39,773 nt of DNA from Cycloclasticus sp. Its GTDB lineage: Bacteria > Pseudomonadota > Gammaproteobacteria > Methylococcales > Cycloclasticaceae. This document shows, piece after piece, positions 8,358 to 16,614 of the stretch (its first letter is position 1; the number at the start of each line of letters is the position of its first letter). The notes under the pieces were generated by a model. The model was not told where the DNA came from. It made no database searches and saw only the letters and a program-made list of their open reading frames with translations. Both the position numbers and the translations under genes were made by a program. Location of the stretch: contig NVUJ01000014.1 in assembly GCA_002733135.1 (NCBI GenBank), positions 1 to 39,773 of the forward strand, written 5' to 3'.

Positions 8358-8675
8358 TTATTTACCGTCTTGTTCAAAGTATGCAGCAAGATCTTGCATA
8401 TCCTGATCAGTTAAGTCTGCCACGTTAGCGTGCATAGTAACGTGTGTACGTAAGCCATCTTTATACGCTTTTATAGCAGCTACTAAATAACCCGCATGCT
8501 GTCCACCTAACTTAGGCACATGATATGTTGGATAAACATTATTGTAGTTCAGCACACCATGACAACCTAGGCATGTTTGCCCTTTAATCATACCTGCCTC
8601 AACATTGCCGGCAGCATTTGCTGACATTGACAACACGAGTCCAAAACTCAGTAAAATTGCTAATAATCGTTTCAT
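8358..8675 (-). CDS. Small periplasmic class I cytochrome c (first of a tandem pair)
   Basis: A 105-residue monoheme cytochrome with a signal peptide (MKRLLAILLSFGLVLS..., cleavage near SANAAG). The haem motif CLGCH is at 35-39, the probable axial Met is M81 in VTMHAN, and the C-terminal helix is DLAAYFEQ. It aligns along its length with the next gene, so the pair probably arose by duplication. Together they have the shape of a split diheme cytochrome c4. The promoter is probably in 8676-8760, facing away from grxC. Confidence 0.92.
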   Translation of the reverse strand: MKRLLAILLSFGLVLSMSANAAGNVEAGMIKGQTCLGCHGVLNYNNVYPTYHVPKLGGQHAGYLVAAIKAYKDGLRTHVTMHANVADLTDQDMQDLAAYFEQDGK

Positions 8676-8784
8676 TGCTTTAATCTCTCGAATTTACTAA
8701 AAATATTTGATGCGCAATTCTACTGAAAACATCAACTTTTTGCCAGCAGAAACCCGTTATTGACATTAATATCCTATACTATTC

Positions 8785-8793
8785 TGTTAGAAT
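8785..8793 (+). promoter_or_regulatory. Extended -10 promoter candidate for grxC
   Basis: The sequence TG-n-TAGAAT at 8785-8793 matches an extended -10 element in five of six hexamer positions. A perfect TTGACA lies at 8760-8765 but is 22 bases away, too far for standard spacing, so the extended -10 would have to act largely alone. Transcription would start near 8800, leaving a leader of about 20 bases that contains the C9 tract. Confidence 0.45.
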
Positions 8794-8812
8794 TAAACTT
8801 TTGTTCACTCCA

Positions 8813-8821
8813 CCCCCCCCC
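8813..8821 (+). repeat. C9 homopolymer immediately before the grxC start codon
   Basis: Nine consecutive C occupy 8813-8821, and the ATG begins at 8822. The tract takes the place of a Shine-Dalgarno sequence; no purine-rich site is seen in the leader. Reading from TTG at 8801 through the tract keeps frame with grxC, but that start has no family support. Confidence 0.8.
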
Positions 8822-9073
8822 ATGTCAGACATCTCTATTTACACGACCGCTTACTGCCCCTACTGCGTACACGCTAAACGATTACTCGATAGTAAAAGCA
8901 TTTCATATACCGAAATTTCTATTGATAACGACACCGACAAACGCGCAGCAATGATGCAAAAAAGTCATCGACGAACCGTGCCACAGATATTTAATGGCGA
9001 TACTCATGTTGGTGACTGCATGGAGCTTTATGATTTTGAAAGCGTAGGCAAACTAGACGCGTTACTCGCTTAA
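8822..9073 (+). CDS. grxC: Glutaredoxin 3 (GrxC type)
   Basis: An 83-residue cytosolic dithiol glutaredoxin that reduces disulfides and glutathionylated proteins using glutathione. The active site CPYC is at C12-C15 (YCPYCVHA). The cis-proline motif TVPQIF and the glutathione-contacting GDCMEL follow. In GrxC the last motif is usually GG-C/Y-D-D/E-L, so it is slightly changed here. I chose the ATG at 8822 because the family starts one or two residues before the first beta-strand. The upstream TTG at 8801 would add a proline run coded by the C tract. Five bases separate it from hslR, which is probably co-transcribed. Confidence 0.93.
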   Translation: MSDISIYTTAYCPYCVHAKRLLDSKSISYTEISIDNDTDKRAAMMQKSHRRTVPQIFNGDTHVGDCMELYDFESVGKLDALLA

Positions 9074-9078
9074 TTCAC

Positions 9079-9474
9079 TTGGCTAATACGCAACCACTAA
9101 CTAAGTTACGTTTAGATAAATGGTTATGGGCCGCTCGATTTTTTAAAACGCGTCATTTAGCCTCTGATGCTATTGCTGGCGGCAAAGTACACCTCAATGG
9201 CCAACGTGCAAAGCCTAGTAAAGAAGTCCAAATTAATGACGTTTTGCTAATCAGTAAAAATAATTACCACTGGGAAATCACTATCCTTGATTTAAATGCA
9301 CAACGCCGGCCAGCAAAAGAAGCCGTTCAACTGTATATGGAACACGAAGATAGCGTAAAACGCAGACAATCACTTGAAGCTATCAACAAAGATATATACG
9401 CTTCAGCCCCTAGGTCGAAACGCCCAAATAAAAAACAGCGCCGACAAATCCATCAATTTAAACAACCTGACTAA
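9079..9474 (+). CDS. hslR: Heat-shock protein Hsp15, S4-domain RNA-binding protein
   Basis: Binds free 50S subunits carrying nascent chains and helps recycle stalled ribosomes. The 131-residue protein has an S4 domain from LRLDKWLWAARFFKTR through the GGKVHLNG loop (about 11-65), and a lysine/arginine-rich tail ending SKRPNKKQRRQ, as in E. coli Hsp15. The start is TTG at 9079; no ATG lies between it and the S4 domain, and the preceding grxC stop is only 5 bases upstream. It converges with tusE, 3 bases apart, with no terminator between. Confidence 0.93.
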   Translation: MANTQPLTKLRLDKWLWAARFFKTRHLASDAIAGGKVHLNGQRAKPSKEVQINDVLLISKNNYHWEITILDLNAQRRPAKEAVQLYMEHEDSVKRRQSLEAINKDIYASAPRSKRPNKKQRRQIHQFKQPD

Positions 9475-9477
9475 TGG

Positions 9478-9801
9478 CTAAATACAAGAAGGCGGAATAG
9501 GTAGTCCTGCGTATTTATTTGCGTACTTTAGCGGCCCATCGGGAAATAATTTGTACAAGTACAATGACGAGCCTTTATTCGCCCCTAATGACTTTTTAAT
9601 CGCTTGCCCGAATAAACGCGCATTGGGTTGATGATTAAATTCATCATAATAATGCTGCATAAAGAGAATTATTTCCCAGTGTAATTCGCCCAAAACCAAA
9701 CCATCTGCCTGCGCCAACTGAACAGCAACGACCTCACTCCATTGCGACCTATTCGTTAAAAACCCATACTCATCGCGTTCAAGGGCGTCCAGTTCTTGCA
9801 T
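9478..9801 (-). CDS. tusE: Sulfur-relay protein TusE (DsrC family)
   Basis: Accepts persulfide sulfur from TusBCD and passes it to MnmA for 2-thiolation of U34 in tRNA Lys/Glu/Gln. From the ATG at 9801 it has 107 residues. The DsrC fold motifs are visible (GELHWEIILFMQHYY, GPLKYANKYAGLP), ending in a penultimate cysteine (PPSCI). It is the only cysteine in the protein. Sulfur-oxidiser and sulfite-reducer DsrC has a second cysteine some ten residues earlier, so this is TusE and not DsrC. The ATG overlaps the tusB stop as TAATG. A GTG at 9810 in the same frame is a possible longer start. Confidence 0.92.
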   Translation of the reverse strand: MQELDALERDEYGFLTNRSQWSEVVAVQLAQADGLVLGELHWEIILFMQHYYDEFNHQPNARLFGQAIKKSLGANKGSSLYLYKLFPDGPLKYANKYAGLPIPPSCI

Positions 9802-10100
9802 TAAAAGCACGACCTAATCGGCTTGTTATTCTCTACTAACGCCACGAAACCGCTGTAATCCACGTATTCCAAGAAATCATAACAACGCTCTTTATCAAGC
9901 CCTCTCACTAGCAGATCTGGTTGTAGCGCACACACGGACACATTCTCTCTTAACGCTTGAAAGACGGCCGGTGGTTTAATTTCAACAACGGAGTAAACCG
10001 CATGTTCAATTAACAAAATAACATCGCCTGCGTACGCTTTTTTAACGCAATCACTCAATGCGTGGCTTTGAGTGGCGCTTTTATTAATAATAAAAAGCAT
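9801..10100 (-). CDS. tusB: Sulfur-relay protein TusB (DsrH)
   Basis: Smallest subunit of the TusBCD heterohexamer, which relays persulfide sulfur from TusA to TusE. The 99 residues start MLFIINKSATQSHALSDC, with the GDVILLIEHAVYS core strand typical of DsrH. It sits between tusC and tusE in the canonical order, and both junctions are stop-start overlaps of the TAATG type, which suggests translational coupling. Individual TusB sequences vary, but the context makes the call safe. Confidence 0.9.
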   Translation of the reverse strand: MLFIINKSATQSHALSDCVKKAYAGDVILLIEHAVYSVVEIKPPAVFQALRENVSVCALQPDLLVRGLDKERCYDFLEYVDYSGFVALVENNKPIRSCF

Positions 10101-10465
10101 TAGAAACTAAACACCACGTCTGCTGAATTTAACTGTTGGCTCAACTCGACTCTAGGCACAGATGTGACTGGAATCACAAACTGCTCGGGCGACAACCTCC
10201 ATAATTCCATGGACTCTTTTTCAACTAACACTTCATTAATGTCATATATAGACAAAGCACTTAACACGGGAGATACTTGCTTTAAACCCAACGTTTCTGG
10301 CTGCTGGTTTTTTAATAGTGCATTCACTCCATCACCTTCAAATAGCACTATCACGTGTAGGTCAAAAGCTGCTGCCATCAAGGCAATATCTAAAAACTCT
10401 TGGCTACAAACATTGCCATGAATCGGTTTATCGATGACGAAAAAAATCGTTTTCAACTTATTCAC
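10100..10465 (-). CDS. tusC: Sulfur-relay protein TusC (DsrF)
   Basis: Subunit of the TusBCD sulfurtransferase complex. With GTG at 10465 it has 121 residues and begins VNKLKTIFFVIDKPIHG, matching the family start just before the first beta-strand. The GTG overlaps the tusD stop by 8 bases. An ATG at 10492 inside tusD would add nine residues without family support. The DsrF core (EFLDIALMAAAFDLHVIVLFEGDGV) is clear. Its product's job is fixed by the flanking tusD and tusB. Confidence 0.9.
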   Translation of the reverse strand: MNKLKTIFFVIDKPIHGNVCSQEFLDIALMAAAFDLHVIVLFEGDGVNALLKNQQPETLGLKQVSPVLSALSIYDINEVLVEKESMELWRLSPEQFVIPVTSVPRVELSQQLNSADVVFSF

Positions 10466-10850
10466 CAAACGTAATATGACGATCAGAATCAATAACCGCC
10501 TCCATTAATAAACCTAAACCCGCTATACGAAAACCATCCGCTAAGGCGTGTTCATAACCAGCCACTTTCTTGGCGACCGAGGTTTCCAATAGGCCTCGTC
10601 TTTGTGCAGAAGATACACAGACCACCAAGTCCACGTTATGCTCAACGCGTAGCGTCGACCATCTTTTAACAATATCTCGCTCATCACTTGGCGGGCGTGA
10701 GTCTCGTGCTGCGTTGTACACCCCATCGTGGTAAAAAAACACCCGATACACCTCATGCCCCGCAGCTATTGCTGCTTGAATAAAGCCCCACGCCGTGTCG
10801 GCAGCTTGGTGTTGATAAGGGCTGGCATTAATTTGCACGGAGATTTTCAT
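10458..10850 (-). CDS. tusD: Sulfur-relay protein TusD (DsrE)
   Basis: Catalytic subunit of TusBCD; it takes persulfide sulfur from TusA. The 130-residue protein carries its active cysteine at C78 (DLVVCVSSAQRRG), the same position number as in E. coli TusD. The YQHQAADTAWGF and VYRVFFYHDGVYNA motifs are typical of DsrE/TusD. First gene of the tusDCBE operon. Its promoter must lie in the 67 bases shared with the divergent bepA gene. No dsrAB, dsrL or tusA is in the window, and the TusE form argues for a tRNA-thiolation role. Confidence 0.94.
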   Translation of the reverse strand: MKISVQINASPYQHQAADTAWGFIQAAIAAGHEVYRVFFYHDGVYNAARDSRPPSDERDIVKRWSTLRVEHNVDLVVCVSSAQRRGLLETSVAKKVAGYEHALADGFRIAGLGLLMEAVIDSDRHITFGE

Positions 10851-10917
10851 TTAACTTACTTTTAAACTCTATTAGACTGAAGCAGTAACTGACATATGGG
10901 TATTCCTTTATAATAAC

Positions 10918-12390
10918 ATGCGCTGTTTTTTTACTATACTTCTTGCCTCTACATTAACCAGCATCCTTACTGGCAGCGCTTTACTTTGGCCCAATAGTAG
11001 CTTGGCTAACAACCGAATAAAGCTACCTGACATTGGCAACACCTCAAATATAATTATTTCTGGCGAGTTAGAAAAAAAACTAGGCAAGGCGTTCATCCGT
11101 AGTATTCGCCTCAGAGTACCGTTGAGTAACGACCAAGAAATTAACGACTATGTTCAACAACTGGGTAATAGAATCGCTCAATTCAGCGAACAGCCCGACC
11201 GTCAATTCAACTTCTTTGTTGTACGTGATAAGCGCATCAATGCGTTTGCTGGTCCCAACGCTAATATTGGTATTAATGCTGGCTTAATACTCGCCACAGA
11301 GTCTGAGAGTGAGCTGGCTTCAGTTTTTGCTCATGAAGTTGGCCACGTTACTCAACAGCATTTACAACGTGCTATTGAAGCCGCCAGCCAAATGGCTCTA
11401 CCCAGCGCCGCCGCAACGCTTGCCGCTATTGTTTTAGGCGTCGCCGTGCCAGGGGTTGGCCCAGCCGCTATCCTAGCCGTGCAGGCTGGCCAAGTACAAA
11501 AACGCATTAATTTTACTCGCAGCCACGAAGCGGAAGCGGATCGGGCTGGTGTACAAAACTTAGCAGATGCCGGCTTTGACCCAAGAAGTATGCCTGTTTT
11601 CTTCGGACGCTTACAAACCGCCACCACGCGCTATGGGCAAAAAGTACCCGAAATACTATTAACTCACCCAGCGCCCGTATCTCGCACATCCGACACCGCT
11701 GCACGAGCAGAAAAATATCCTTATAAACAAGTTGAAGACTCTCAAAACTTTCGACTCACTCGTATGAAACTTCGAGTGAAGTATAAACAGGTACCTACTA
11801 AAGAATTCTTAAAAACACTTGAAATTGAGTCCCAACAAGGCACACAAAACATTAAAGACGCTGCATTGTATGGTCTTGCATTAACCTTAATGGAAGATAG
11901 GCAGTTTGAAAAGGCTCGACAAATACTAACCTCCTTGTCAACCCGTAACCCACAACAGTCACAATACTTGACGGCAAGAGCTCTAAACGAATACCGCGAT
12001 AAAAAGTCAGCTCGCTCACTAGCCCTGTTTGAGCAAGCTAAGCAACGTTTTCCCAACAGTCGCGCCGTTAACTTATTATATTCAAAGGTGCTATTGCATA
12101 ATGGCAAACCTAAACAAGCACTAACGCATTTAAATCAGGATTTACAACTTTTTAACTCTATTCCGGAGGTGTTTGATTTACTCTCAATCGCATACGGCCA
12201 GTCAAACAATCCAGTCAAAGGCTTCCAATTTAGGGCGGAATATTTTTATTCTCTTGGTTTAACTAAAGACGCCATCATTCAACTCGAACAAGCCTTACTA
12301 GCCGCTAATAATAATTTTTATTTGAGTAGTAAAATCGAGAATCGTATGCATCAGTTCCAAGATGAGCTTAATGCACCAAAATTGCTGTAA
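10918..12390 (+). CDS. bepA: BepA-type periplasmic M48 metalloprotease with TPR domain
   Basis: Outer-membrane quality-control protease and chaperone acting on LptD and BAM clients. The 490 residues include a hydrophobic N-terminus (about 5-25, ending SSLANN), consistent with a signal peptide. The zinc motif HEVGH is at 139-143, the third ligand is E206 in SHEAEADRAG, and H250 in LLTHPAP matches the regulatory His switch of E. coli BepA. Helical TPR-like repeats run from about 300 to 480. It is 14 bases from the next gene. An lptFG pair lies 0.5 kb away, a functional match since BepA acts on LptD assembly. A TATAAT at 10909-10914 ends only 3 bases before the ATG, which is odd. Confidence 0.93.
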   Translation: MRCFFTILLASTLTSILTGSALLWPNSSLANNRIKLPDIGNTSNIIISGELEKKLGKAFIRSIRLRVPLSNDQEINDYVQQLGNRIAQFSEQPDRQFNFFVVRDKRINAFAGPNANIGINAGLILATESESELASVFAHEVGHVTQQHLQRAIEAASQMALPSAAATLAAIVLGVAVPGVGPAAILAVQAGQVQKRINFTRSHEAEADRAGVQNLADAGFDPRSMPVFFGRLQTATTRYGQKVPEILLTHPAPVSRTSDTAARAEKYPYKQVEDSQNFRLTRMKLRVKYKQVPTKEFLKTLEIESQQGTQNIKDAALYGLALTLMEDRQFEKARQILTSLSTRNPQQSQYLTARALNEYRDKKSARSLALFEQAKQRFPNSRAVNLLYSKVLLHNGKPKQALTHLNQDLQLFNSIPEVFDLLSIAYGQSNNPVKGFQFRAEYFYSLGLTKDAIIQLEQALLAANNNFYLSSKIENRMHQFQDELNAPKLL

Positions 12391-12404
12391 CGGTCCCTTC
12401 ATTT

Positions 12405-12830
12405 ATGCCTAACATTAACAAACCACCTGGTCTCTTAAGACGCTTAGCAGTTGTTTGCTACGACTTGCTATTGCTCATTGCTATTCTTTTTCTCGCTACA
12501 TTAATCTTATTACCTTTCCAAGAAGGGCACGAATTTCAACCAAAATCATGGCAATATTCAATTTATCTTCTTACTGTTAGCTTTTGTTTTTATGCTTGGT
12601 TTTGGACAAAAAACGGCCAAACTCTAGGGCTTCTTGCGTGGAAACTTCGCGTTGCCAACGAGGATGGCAGCAATATTAGCTGGCAACAAGCGCTCATACG
12701 TTTTATTACAGCGGTTTTTTCTTGGGGACTTTGCGGACTTGGAGTTCTATGGATACTGGTGAATCAAGATAGACTAGCTTGGCACGATATGGCATCTAAC
12801 AGCCGTGTACTTTGGAAAGAAACAGATTAA
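12405..12830 (+). CDS. RDD-family membrane protein
   Basis: A 141-residue inner-membrane protein with hydrophobic helices at about 15-38, 48-66 and 100-125. RDD features are the basic PPGLLRRLAVVCYDLLLL start, the NGQTLGLLAWKLRVANEDG central motif and a final WHDMASNSRVL. The family includes putative small transporters and is poorly characterised. It follows bepA by 14 bases and is probably in its operon. Its stop is 3 bases from the convergent lptG stop. Confidence 0.85.
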   Translation: MPNINKPPGLLRRLAVVCYDLLLLIAILFLATLILLPFQEGHEFQPKSWQYSIYLLTVSFCFYAWFWTKNGQTLGLLAWKLRVANEDGSNISWQQALIRFITAVFSWGLCGLGVLWILVNQDRLAWHDMASNSRVLWKETD

Positions 12831-12833
12831 AAA

Positions 12834-13898
12834 TTAGTCCATTCGGCGAATAGTAATTACAGACGCGCCTAATGCTAAGAAGAAAGGGAGTGAAGCTGAG
12901 ATAATGGGGTTCAAACCATACAAGACACCCACATTACCAAACAGCCTGTCGATTAAATTAAACCCAATACCAATCAAAGCGCCAATCAATATTCGCGTGC
13001 CTGTACTGCCTGCTCGCTTGACGCTTAATACAAAAGGTATTGCCATTAACAGCATGACCAAAATCACAAAGGGACGAATTAGCTTATTTGTGATGGCAAC
13101 CACAAAACGCGTTGCATCCTGCCCATTTGCTTCAAGAAACTTTATATAAGAAGCCAAACCCACTATTGATAAACGTTCTGGCTTAACAATAATTACGTCT
13201 AACAAACCTGGATCTAGCAAGGAATCCATTAACGCTGATTCTGATGCTGACACTTCAACTTTATTATCCAACATGGTTGTTTGTTGTATGCCTTGTAGCC
13301 GCCATTTGTTATCAATAAAGCTAGCACTGGCTGCATGTGTCGCAAATTTCAACTCGTTATCGTCAGACATTTCGTAGATACTGACATTCTTCAATTCAGA
13401 CGAATTAATGATTTCGCGAATATTTAGGTACGTATCACCATCACGCGCCCAAAACCCATATTTGGTTCTTAGAGCAACTTGTTCATTCTTAGCTGTAAAC
13501 TTAAGCATTTGTGCCGATTGCTCGGTTATGGGTGCAATAAATTCACTGACGAACAAAGACACGAACATCAGTACAACGCCAACTCGCAGAGTCGATAAAA
13601 TAAACTGCCAACGGCTGATGCCAGCGGCCCTCATTGCTGTTAACTCGAAGTTGTTTGCCATACCGCCTAGCGTAATAAGGGCTCCTAGCAACGCCGCAGA
13701 TGGCAATAATTCATAAAAATTTCGAGGAGCAATTAGCGCAAGGTATTTAAAAATCTCAACAAGCCCATATTGCCCTTTACCCATATCGTCTAATTCGTCA
13801 GCAAAGGTAATAACCAACACTAAAGACAATAAAAAAAGCAACGCAACAGATGTGCTTTTCAACATTTCCACAGCGATGTATCTATTAATTACTTTCAT
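12834..13898 (-). CDS. lptG: LPS export ABC transporter permease LptG
   Basis: One of the two permeases of the LptB2FG transporter, which pulls LPS from the inner membrane into the LptC-A-DE bridge. The 354-residue protein has three N-terminal helices (about 12-34, 60-78, 100-120), a periplasmic beta-jellyroll region (about 135-260) and three C-terminal helices. The N-terminal coupling region MRAAGISRWQF (89-99) contacts LptB. It starts inside the lptF stop as ATGA, a four-base overlap. lptB and lptC are not in the window. Confidence 0.95.
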   Translation of the reverse strand: MKVINRYIAVEMLKSTSVALLFLLSLVLVITFADELDDMGKGQYGLVEIFKYLALIAPRNFYELLPSAALLGALITLGGMANNFELTAMRAAGISRWQFILSTLRVGVVLMFVSLFVSEFIAPITEQSAQMLKFTAKNEQVALRTKYGFWARDGDTYLNIREIINSSELKNVSIYEMSDDNELKFATHAASASFIDNKWRLQGIQQTTMLDNKVEVSASESALMDSLLDPGLLDVIIVKPERLSIVGLASYIKFLEANGQDATRFVVAITNKLIRPFVILVMLLMAIPFVLSVKRAGSTGTRILIGALIGIGFNLIDRLFGNVGVLYGLNPIISASLPFFLALGASVITIRRMD

Positions 13899-15004
13899 TT
13901 TTTCGACAGTAACTGAATTTTTACGTAGTTAAATCCGAGTGTTCTCATCATCATAAAAATGCCAATCCCTACCATTAACAGATGGACCCACCAAACCCCA
14001 AGCCAAGGAGGGATAGCACCTTTAATTAACCATGAGTGAGAAAGACTCATAAAATTCTCAAAAATAATATAAATTAATAGTGCTGTTAACAAATTTCCAT
14101 ACATGCCTGCTCGTGGTGAGACTTTACTAATAGGCACTGCCAACAGTGCAAAGGTAATAATGGCAATTGGTATTGACCACCTTCTTTGAAGCTCACTCAT
14201 TGCTTTTGGTGAACGCATCTTCATTAACGTTGAGGTGGGCCTCTCTTTTAAACCTAATGACGCTTGCACCGCTTTCTTTTCAGCCACTACAACGCCATAT
14301 TCCATAAACTTCGTTACCTTGTAATCGGCTTGCCCTGGTACGCCTTCATAACGATTACCGTCGTTAAGAATAATAAACCTATCACCCGTTTCAGCATCGA
14401 CTTTGATCTCACCACTTTTTGATGACGTAATACCCAATTTGCCATGTTGACGGTTTTGAATAAACACATTTAACATCTTGTCATCGTCGGTTATCTTTTC
14501 AACGTAAAAAACCAAATCACCTTGACTGTATTCGTTAAATCGTCCGTCTCGAATACCACGAATGTCCAGTTTAGACTGGTCATCTGCTTTGACTTGTTCT
14601 ATCTTTTGCATAACCACAGGCATTGTTATAAGCGATAAAAATAACGTTAACAAGAACAAGGGGAACGCAAATATAAATACCGAACGGTAAATCCGTTTAA
14701 ACCCAATGCCGGCGGAAAATAACGCCGTCATCTCTTGATCTCGGTACATTCTTCCCAACACTAATAGAGTAGATAGCAACAATGCAACGGGGATAATTTT
14801 GATAATCAGCAACACCATATTAAAGCCAATAAGTGACATCACTACATCTGTCGATAATTCACCTGCTGTTACTTTCGAAAGCACTCGCACCAAACGCTGA
14901 CTCAGTAGGATAACCGACAATACCGTCATCACCCCGAGCATCATTTTGCTCAACTGAACAACAAACAGTCGATCAATAATTTTTAATTTAAACGCAGACA
15001 TCAA
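13895..15004 (-). CDS. lptF: LPS export ABC transporter permease LptF
   Basis: Partner permease of LptG. The 369 residues follow the YjgP/YjgQ plan: helices near 15-37, 53-80 and 102-122, a periplasmic domain of about 130-270, then three helices up to 360. GRMYRDQEMTALFSAGIG (86-103) is the coupling helix motif. It is the first gene of an lptFG operon, reading away from pepA, with a 105-base divergent intergenic region. lptFG divergent from pepA-holC-valS is the standard gammaproteobacterial order. Confidence 0.95.
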   Translation of the reverse strand: MMSAFKLKIIDRLFVVQLSKMMLGVMTVLSVILLSQRLVRVLSKVTAGELSTDVVMSLIGFNMVLLIIKIIPVALLLSTLLVLGRMYRDQEMTALFSAGIGFKRIYRSVFIFAFPLFLLTLFLSLITMPVVMQKIEQVKADDQSKLDIRGIRDGRFNEYSQGDLVFYVEKITDDDKMLNVFIQNRQHGKLGITSSKSGEIKVDAETGDRFIILNDGNRYEGVPGQADYKVTKFMEYGVVVAEKKAVQASLGLKERPTSTLMKMRSPKAMSELQRRWSIPIAIITFALLAVPISKVSPRAGMYGNLLTALLIYIIFENFMSLSHSWLIKGAIPPWLGVWWVHLLMVGIGIFMMMRTLGFNYVKIQLLSKK

Positions 15005-15109
15005 TGGTGCATTTCGCTTATAGTTAGGCTCATAAGATCATCGGGTATATGTTGTCGTATCCTAACGGAAAAACCAAACAAAAACATTACTAATCACTGA
15101 GGTAACATC

Positions 15110-16597
15110 ATGGAATTTGTATCAAAATCTGGGCACATCGATAAACTTTCAACACCCTGTTTAATCTTGCCTGTTTTCAGCAAAGGCAAGCAGTCCGATG
15201 TAACTAACGCATTCGACAAAGCCCACAATAAACAAATTGCTGCTGTTTTAAAACAAGGCGACGCAACAGGCAAAGCCGGTAACACCTTGTTATTACAAAT
15301 GCCGGCAGGCAGCAAAACGAAACGCGTTCTTCTTGTTGGTGTTGGCGAGCAAGGAAAAACAACCGATGTGGACTTTAATAAGGCCTCAAGCGCATCCATC
15401 AACGCACTTAAACGCTTGCCGATTAAATCCATTTGTTCGGCCCTACTTACCGTTGATGTGACCAACAAGAATGATGAGTGGAAGGTACGCCAATTAGTCC
15501 TTAAATCTCGCGAAGCGCTGTATCAATATACAGAGACATTAACCACATCCGCACCCGATGCACATGCTTTAGAAAAATGCCAACTGTTAGTAACCGGCGA
15601 TAGTTCTGCCGTAGCAATAGACAAAGCAGCCACCATTGCCACAAGTATTGCTAACGGCGTTGATATCGCAAAAAAATTAGCTGACTTACCCGGCAACATC
15701 TGCACACCCACTTACTTAGCTAATGCTGCAAAAACATTAGGCAAAGAACACAAATCACTTAAAGTCACGGTACTTGATGAAGCAAAAATGGAAAAGCTGG
15801 GCATGGGCTCGCTACTGTCTGTATCACGTGGCTCTCGCGAACCTGCTAAGTTAATTACCATGGAACATAAAGGCGGCCCAGCATCTCAAAAACCCATCGT
15901 CATTGTTGGCAAAGGGCTCACCTTTGATGCGGGTGGCATTTCCATCAAGCCCTCATCCGGCATGGATGAAATGAAATACGACATGTGCGGCGGCGCCAGC
16001 GTATTTGGCGTGATGCAAATGTGCGCTGAATTGAATTTACCGATTAATGTCGTCGGTGTTGTGCCTTCTTCAGAAAACTTACCCGATGGCGATGCCAATA
16101 AGCCGGGCGACATCGTTACCAGCATGAAAGGCCTCACCATTGAGATCCTTAATACCGACGCCGAAGGCCGACTTATTTTATGCGATGCACTAACCTATTC
16201 AGCTAAATTTAAGCCCGACGTAGTGATTGATATCGCTACATTAACCGGCGCTTGCGTTGTCGCATTAGGCAAGCACGCAACTGGCTTATTGGGTAATAAC
16301 GACGAACTGGCCAACGAACTGTTGGGCGCTGGCATAAAAGCAGGCGACAAGGCTTGGCAATTACCGCTATGGGACGAGTATCGCCCCCAATTAAAAAGTA
16401 ACTTTGCAGACCTCGCGAATATTGGTGGCCCAACTGGCGGCACAATAACCGCAGCGTGTTTCTTATCGCGCTTTACCGAAGATTACAAATGGGCGCATTT
16501 AGACATCGCAGGCACTGCATGGAAATCTGGCGCTGATAAAGGCGCAACAGGTCGCCCAGTGCATATGCTCAGTCAGTTTATTTTGGATCGCTGTTAA
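15110..16597 (+). CDS. pepA: Leucyl aminopeptidase PepA (M17)
   Basis: Cytosolic hexameric di-zinc or manganese aminopeptidase; E. coli PepA also binds DNA in cer recombination and carAB regulation. It has 495 residues. Metal ligands and catalytic residues are visible: K268 and D273 in GKGLTFDAGG, D291 in KYDMCG, and D350, E352 and R354 in the signature NTDAEGRL. The N-terminal macro-like domain runs to about 165. A good RBS (GAGG) precedes the ATG. It is followed after 17 bases by holC, the usual neighbour. Confidence 0.97.
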   Translation: MEFVSKSGHIDKLSTPCLILPVFSKGKQSDVTNAFDKAHNKQIAAVLKQGDATGKAGNTLLLQMPAGSKTKRVLLVGVGEQGKTTDVDFNKASSASINALKRLPIKSICSALLTVDVTNKNDEWKVRQLVLKSREALYQYTETLTTSAPDAHALEKCQLLVTGDSSAVAIDKAATIATSIANGVDIAKKLADLPGNICTPTYLANAAKTLGKEHKSLKVTVLDEAKMEKLGMGSLLSVSRGSREPAKLITMEHKGGPASQKPIVIVGKGLTFDAGGISIKPSSGMDEMKYDMCGGASVFGVMQMCAELNLPINVVGVVPSSENLPDGDANKPGDIVTSMKGLTIEILNTDAEGRLILCDALTYSAKFKPDVVIDIATLTGACVVALGKHATGLLGNNDELANELLGAGIKAGDKAWQLPLWDEYRPQLKSNFADLANIGGPTGGTITAACFLSRFTEDYKWAHLDIAGTAWKSGADKGATGRPVHMLSQFILDRC

Positions 16598-16614
16598 CCT
16601 TTTAAGACAAACCA

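Noticed and set aside
8760-8780. Standard sigma-70 promoter built from TTGACA and TATACT
   Set aside because: The spacing between TTGACA (8760-8765) and TATACT (8775-8780) is 9 bases, far too short; the extended -10 at 8785-8793 is preferred.
9478-10850. dsrEFH-dsrC sulfur-oxidation locus
   Set aside because: TusE has a single cysteine at the C-terminus and no dsrAB or associated gene is present.
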